Made by a program: the position numbers and the translations under genes. Of a DNA stretch of 8,886 nt, positions 6,261-8,886 are shown one piece after another. Origin of the DNA: Desulfuromonadales bacterium C00003068 (lineage in GTDB: Bacteria; Desulfobacterota; Desulfuromonadia; Desulfuromonadales; Desulfuromonadaceae); contig MAXR01000250.1 of the NCBI GenBank assembly GCA_001751155.1, positions 1-8,886 on the forward strand, in the 5' to 3' direction. Numbering within the stretch: the stretch's first letter is position 1; the number at the start of each line of letters is the position of its first letter. Under the pieces are notes generated by a model. That model saw nothing but the letters and a program-made list of their open reading frames with translations, was not told the origin of the DNA and searched no databases.

Positions 6261-8500
6261 AATGAGTCGCTAAGGTGTAATACGACTTGATTTCGTCCCT
6301 GATCCTTTGCCCGATAAAGAGCGTTATCGGCTTTTGAAATAATCGTTTCGACACTATCTTCAGGTTCAAAAACAGCGGCACCGAAACTAGCTGTCTTATG
6401 TTCGACAATTGGCAATTTTTTGGTTTCGACAGCGGATCTTAACCGTTCGGCCAGTTGTTGTAGGCCGTCTAACGTTGATTCAGGGCAAATGATCAAAAAT
6501 TCTTCGCCACCCCAGCGACCGAGCGTATCATTTTCGCGAATGTGTTCTTCAAGTACCTCTGCAATACTGGAGATCACCTGATCACCGACTAAATGACCGT
6601 GCTGATCGTTGACCCGCTTGAAGTGATCAATATCAACCATAATTACCCCGAAACTATTTTGATAGCGCATACACCGCCGCACTTCCACTTTAAGTTCTTC
6701 ATCCAGCTTTAATCGGTTGTATAGCTGAGTGAGAGGGTCGGTGATGGAAAGTTTCTGTAGTTGGCTGTTCTTTTCCTCAAGCCACTTACGGGTTTTTTTC
6801 AGTTTTTCGACAGCGAGTTCGGTTTGTTGATTGGAGTAGGTAAGTTTACGATTCCAGAAGATGAATAAGGCGATAATAGCCGTTGTTGCAGCGACCACTT
6901 GCCACAGCAACGTGGTATCTGTGATTTTTTCAATATCGACGGCTACCCATTTGGAATAGATCCTTTTTTTATCTTCATCGGAAAGGCTATTAACAACTTT
7001 TTGTAAAATACTCTTTAGCAGTGGTTCATCGTTACGGCTGGCGAAGCTTAGTTGGAAATCGAAAGGTAATTGACCCGCAATTTTGATATTTGTGAGCTGA
7101 TTTTGTTGTCGGCTGATGGCGATGGCCGCAGTGGCCCCGATGTAACCAAAAACTTGGCCGTTCTGTACTTTTCTTAATCCCTCTTCGATACTATTTACTT
7201 CAATCAGCTTGATATTGGGATAGCGACTGCGCAACAGGTTGGCCGCTGCATGATCAAGACCGACAGCAAAGGTTTTATCAAGCTGTTGATCAAAATCTTC
7301 AATGAAAAATTGTTCGTTGGTGGTCGCCACCACATAAGGGAACGTAAGGATCTCAGTAGTAAAATCCAGATAAGCCGTTCTGTCGGCTGTTGGCTGAATA
7401 AGTGAGATAATATCGCAGCGACGGTTTTGCACCGCCTTTAGGGTCTCGCTCCAGTTTGCCGTTGGATAAATCTTAAATTCAATGCCCAAACGCTGACTGA
7501 ACAGCGTCAAGAAATCCGATCCCATGCCACTGTAGTTGCCGTTGTCACCAATACTTTCGAAGGGCTGCCAGTTTGGATCAACACAGAGAGACAGTTTCCC
7601 TTTTTCCGCCAAGTACTGCTGTTCCTGTGTCGAAAGTGGGATATTGTCTTGAATCGATGACTGATGCGGGTGATTACCAAACCATCGTTTACGCAGTGCC
7701 ACCTTTGCAAGTTCGGGAATGTTATTCAGTCCCTTGTTAATGATAGATGGCAGTTCAGGCCAATCGTTTCTCAGCCAGAACATGATATTAAACGGTTCTC
7801 CAACAGAAAATGCCGATTCAATCAAACCGCTCAGGCCAAGTTTGTTGACTAAATAAAAAGCACTCTCATCGAGAACAGTATATTCGACATGATTATTAGC
7901 CAAAGCCATGAGCAATTCATCGATGGTGTCATACCAGACAATTTGAGCATCACGTACCGATGAAGTAACAATCTGTTCGAAAAGAGCGTTACCGCGTTGA
8001 ACAGCAACCCGTTTACCTGTTAAATCCTCAGCACGTAGCAATCGCTTTGGATTTCCAGAATTAACGAGAATGCGGCGGGTAAAGGTTAAATAATTAGTGG
8101 AATTGTTGAATGAATGGAGTCGTTCCTGTGTAAAGCCAGCAGAACTCAAGCCGTCGATCTCTTTATTGGCCGCTTTTGCTTGAATCTCTTTCCAATTGCC
8201 TAACTCGAAGCGAATCTCCAGCCCTGTTTTCTTTGAAATCAATTGAGCCAATTCGTAATCATGACCAGTAATGCTGCCATTATCATTTTGAATTAAAAAT
8301 GGCTCAAAACTACTTCCACCTCCAAGAACAACGATTTGATGTTCTTGGATAAAGCGTTGTTCCTGTTGCGTGAGAGTAGTGGTTTGTTGGGGGGATGATG
8401 TTTCTGATTCAACACAGTCATCTGTGTGAGCAAACACCGTCACCACACCATGAAGAAGAATTATAAGAGCATAAATAAAGATAGATATTCTTAAGGTCAC
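6257..8500 (-). CDS. Diguanylate cyclase with tandem periplasmic substrate-binding (BvgS-like) sensor domains
   Basis: A 747-residue membrane sensor predicted to make cyclic-di-GMP from two GTP. Order: signal peptide or anchor 1-24; first SBP_bac_3-type domain about 47-275; second about 290-520, with BvgS-like phrases (CVDPNWQPFE at 306-315, SETLKAVQNRRCDI, LDFTTEILTFPYVV); membrane segment about 530-549; a short coiled-coil linker about 556-586; GGDEF about 587-745. The cyclase motifs are intact: DPLTQLYNR (588-596), D623 and D625 in VDIDHFKRVND, GGEEF (664-668), and an upstream RxxD inhibitory site (R655-D658). The enzyme should be active and product-inhibited. In the second binding domain the position where an aspartate is common is alanine (YIGATA, 453-458), so its ligand may differ from that of the first. 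The start is GTG at 8500, the only start codon after an in-frame TAG, with GAAGG 11 bases upstream. It is coupled to the EamA permease by an ATGA overlap. Confidence 0.94.
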   Translation of the reverse strand: MTLRISIFIYALIILLHGVVTVFAHTDDCVESETSSPQQTTTLTQQEQRFIQEHQIVVLGGGSSFEPFLIQNDNGSITGHDYELAQLISKKTGLEIRFELGNWKEIQAKAANKEIDGLSSAGFTQERLHSFNNSTNYLTFTRRILVNSGNPKRLLRAEDLTGKRVAVQRGNALFEQIVTSSVRDAQIVWYDTIDELLMALANNHVEYTVLDESAFYLVNKLGLSGLIESAFSVGEPFNIMFWLRNDWPELPSIINKGLNNIPELAKVALRKRWFGNHPHQSSIQDNIPLSTQEQQYLAEKGKLSLCVDPNWQPFESIGDNGNYSGMGSDFLTLFSQRLGIEFKIYPTANWSETLKAVQNRRCDIISLIQPTADRTAYLDFTTEILTFPYVVATTNEQFFIEDFDQQLDKTFAVGLDHAAANLLRSRYPNIKLIEVNSIEEGLRKVQNGQVFGYIGATAAIAISRQQNQLTNIKIAGQLPFDFQLSFASRNDEPLLKSILQKVVNSLSDEDKKRIYSKWVAVDIEKITDTTLLWQVVAATTAIIALFIFWNRKLTYSNQQTELAVEKLKKTRKWLEEKNSQLQKLSITDPLTQLYNRLKLDEELKVEVRRCMRYQNSFGVIMVDIDHFKRVNDQHGHLVGDQVISSIAEVLEEHIRENDTLGRWGGEEFLIICPESTLDGLQQLAERLRSAVETKKLPIVEHKTASFGAAVFEPEDSVETIISKADNALYRAKDQGRNQVVLHLSDSL

Positions 8501-8513
8501 GAAGTTGGCTACC

Positions 8514-8525
8514 TTCTACGTAGAA
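8514..8525. promoter_or_regulatory. Perfect 12-bp palindrome TTCTACGTAGAA next to the sensor-cyclase ribosome site
   Basis: The sequence equals its own reverse complement. On the minus strand its last bases (AGAA) run directly into GG, so the putative ribosome site GAAGG of the gene starting at 8500 overlaps one arm. A dimeric regulator bound here, or a folded RNA, could restrict initiation; the RNA stem alone would be short. Confidence 0.4.
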
Positions 8526-8530
8526 TCGTT

Positions 8531-8553
8531 TATTCAAGCGTTGTGCTTGAATA
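8531..8553. promoter_or_regulatory. Inverted repeat with perfect 9-bp arms, candidate operator
   Basis: Arms TATTCAAGC and GCTTGAATA are exact reverse complements separated by five bases (GTTGT). The 23-bp size is typical of a dimeric repressor site. No T-run follows on either strand, so it is not an intrinsic terminator. It lies 31 bases upstream of the sensor-cyclase GTG and covers the spacer and -10 of the candidate promoter there. Confidence 0.5.
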
Positions 8554-8559
8554 TCTCAA
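8531..8559 (-). promoter_or_regulatory. Candidate promoter of the sensor-cyclase/permease operon
   Basis: On the minus strand TTGAGA (8559-8554) matches the -35 consensus at five of six bases. The -10 is poor: TGAATA at 17-base spacing or TTGAAT at 16. Transcription would start near 8525. The spacer and -10 coincide with the inverted repeat at 8531-8553, the classic placement of a repressor site; a weak -10 would also fit an activator-dependent promoter. Confidence 0.3.
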
Positions 8560-8610
8560 TATGAACCAGTGAAGATGGACGAAAAGTAAGTAAAACTCGT
8601 TACAATTTAG

Positions 8611-8626
8611 CAGTCTAGCCAGTCTA
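8611..8626. repeat. Tandem CAGTCTA direct repeat with 9-base period
   Basis: CAGTCTA occurs at 8611-8617 and again at 8620-8626, followed by a partial copy (CCAGTAAA) at 8630-8637. The spacing is close to one helical turn, as for a regulator binding one DNA face, but the unit is short and may be chance. Confidence 0.3.
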
Positions 8627-8792
8627 ACACCAGTAAATTGAGACGCAATTTCAGTATGGATACTTTGTCAGAATAACTATTGGTGCTAACACTGACTTGA
8701 AATGAATATCACGCAGATAAGAGTGAGACGATGCTTCGTTTAAGACTTAATTATTAAAAGTAGCTTCAATTGGATGCCGATCTTTTACCAAG

Positions 8793-8801
8793 TGATATAC
8801 T
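8793..8801 (+). promoter_or_regulatory. Extended -10 promoter for the plus-strand gene at 8841
   Basis: TGATATACT reads as an extended -10 element (TG, one base, TATACT; five of six matches). No good -35 is present at 16-18 bases; TTGGAT lies at about 20. Extended -10 promoters tolerate a missing -35. The start would be near 8808, giving a leader of about 33 bases. Confidence 0.45.
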
Positions 8802-8825
8802 TACCATTGCAGAATAAATCTGCCG

Positions 8826-8836
8826 AAGGGGGGGAG
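8826..8836 (+). promoter_or_regulatory. Strong ribosome binding site containing a run of seven G
   Basis: AAGGGGGGGAG sits four bases before the ATG at 8841, a strong purine-rich Shine-Dalgarno region that fixes this start. The G7 run (8828-8834) could slip in replication and change the spacing between promoter and start. Confidence 0.6.
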
Positions 8837-8840
8837 TATT

Positions 8841-8886
8841 ATGACTAAAGATGTAGGCAAATTTGGTACCAGCGACAAGCGCGGTC
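8841..8886 (+). CDS. Start of an unidentified gene, cut by the window end
   Basis: Fifteen complete codons are visible (MTKDVGKFGTSDKRG), open to the right edge. The evidence for a real gene is the strong ribosome site four bases upstream, the extended -10 about 40 bases upstream, and the divergent arrangement. The visible N-terminus is hydrophilic and shows no signal peptide. Too little is present to name a family. Confidence 0.6.
   Translation, partial: MTKDVGKFGTSDKRG

Larger units (their letters stand above)
8501..8840. other. Divergent intergenic control region, rich in small palindromes
   Basis: This 340-base gap separates the minus-strand sensor-cyclase operon from the plus-strand gene at 8841. 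I find no credible gene in it, only very short ORFs without ribosome sites. It holds a 12-bp palindrome, a 9-bp-arm inverted repeat, a CAGTCTA direct repeat, AGTAT-GG-ATACT at 8653-8664, the two adjoining AT-rich palindromes TTAAG-A-CTTAA (8740-8750) and TTAAT-T-ATTAA (8747-8757), and a candidate promoter on each strand. Confidence 0.7.

Noticed and set aside
8531..8553. CRISPR repeat or terminator reading of the 9-bp-arm dyad
   Set aside because: It occurs once in the window, no spacer-repeat pattern surrounds it, and no T-run follows on either strand.

Overview
The window looks like chromosome from a free-living, probably aquatic gammaproteobacterium. This is inferred from gene content (multidomain cyclic-di-GMP proteins with periplasmic sensors, a short YegD-like Hsp70, a drug/metabolite transporter) and from an overall AT-leaning composition; nothing seen fixes the genus. 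There are no rRNA or tRNA genes, insertion sequences, integrases or CRISPR arrays.

Layout. Five complete genes lie on the minus strand. A sixth begins on the plus strand at the right edge. In transcription order the minus-strand genes are: (1) a membrane diguanylate cyclase with two BvgS-like periplasmic substrate-binding domains (8500 to 6257); (2) an EamA/DMT permease (6260 to 5400) whose ATG overlaps the stop of gene 1 as ATGA, followed by a candidate terminator near 5327-5373; (3) a nucleotide-binding-domain-only, YegD-like Hsp70 (5232 to 3934); (4) an unrecognised basic 242-residue protein (3680 to 2952); (5) a Cache-PAS-degenerate GGDEF-EAL phosphodiesterase (2813 to 60) with its own candidate promoter. 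The divergent gap at 8501-8840 is rich in small palindromes. It carries a candidate promoter on each strand, and the plus-strand partial gene starts at 8841.

How the genes may work together. Gene 1 keeps every visible feature of an active cyclic-di-GMP synthase, including the inhibitory RxxD site. Gene 5 keeps all the catalytic residues of an EAL phosphodiesterase while its GGDEF motif is destroyed. The window therefore encodes one maker and one breaker of the same second messenger, each driven by a different periplasmic input, and the breaker also has an Aer-like PAS domain. Genes 1 and 2 form a translationally coupled pair, so the periplasmic ligand sensor may concern the compound the permease moves; that is inference. 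The Hsp70-like ATPase and the unknown protein sit between the two signalling genes. They share orientation but are separated by about 250 bases, so a functional link is only a possibility.

No wholly new system is demonstrated. The best leads are the sensor-cyclase/permease pair with its palindromic control region, and the unknown protein beside the lidless Hsp70.
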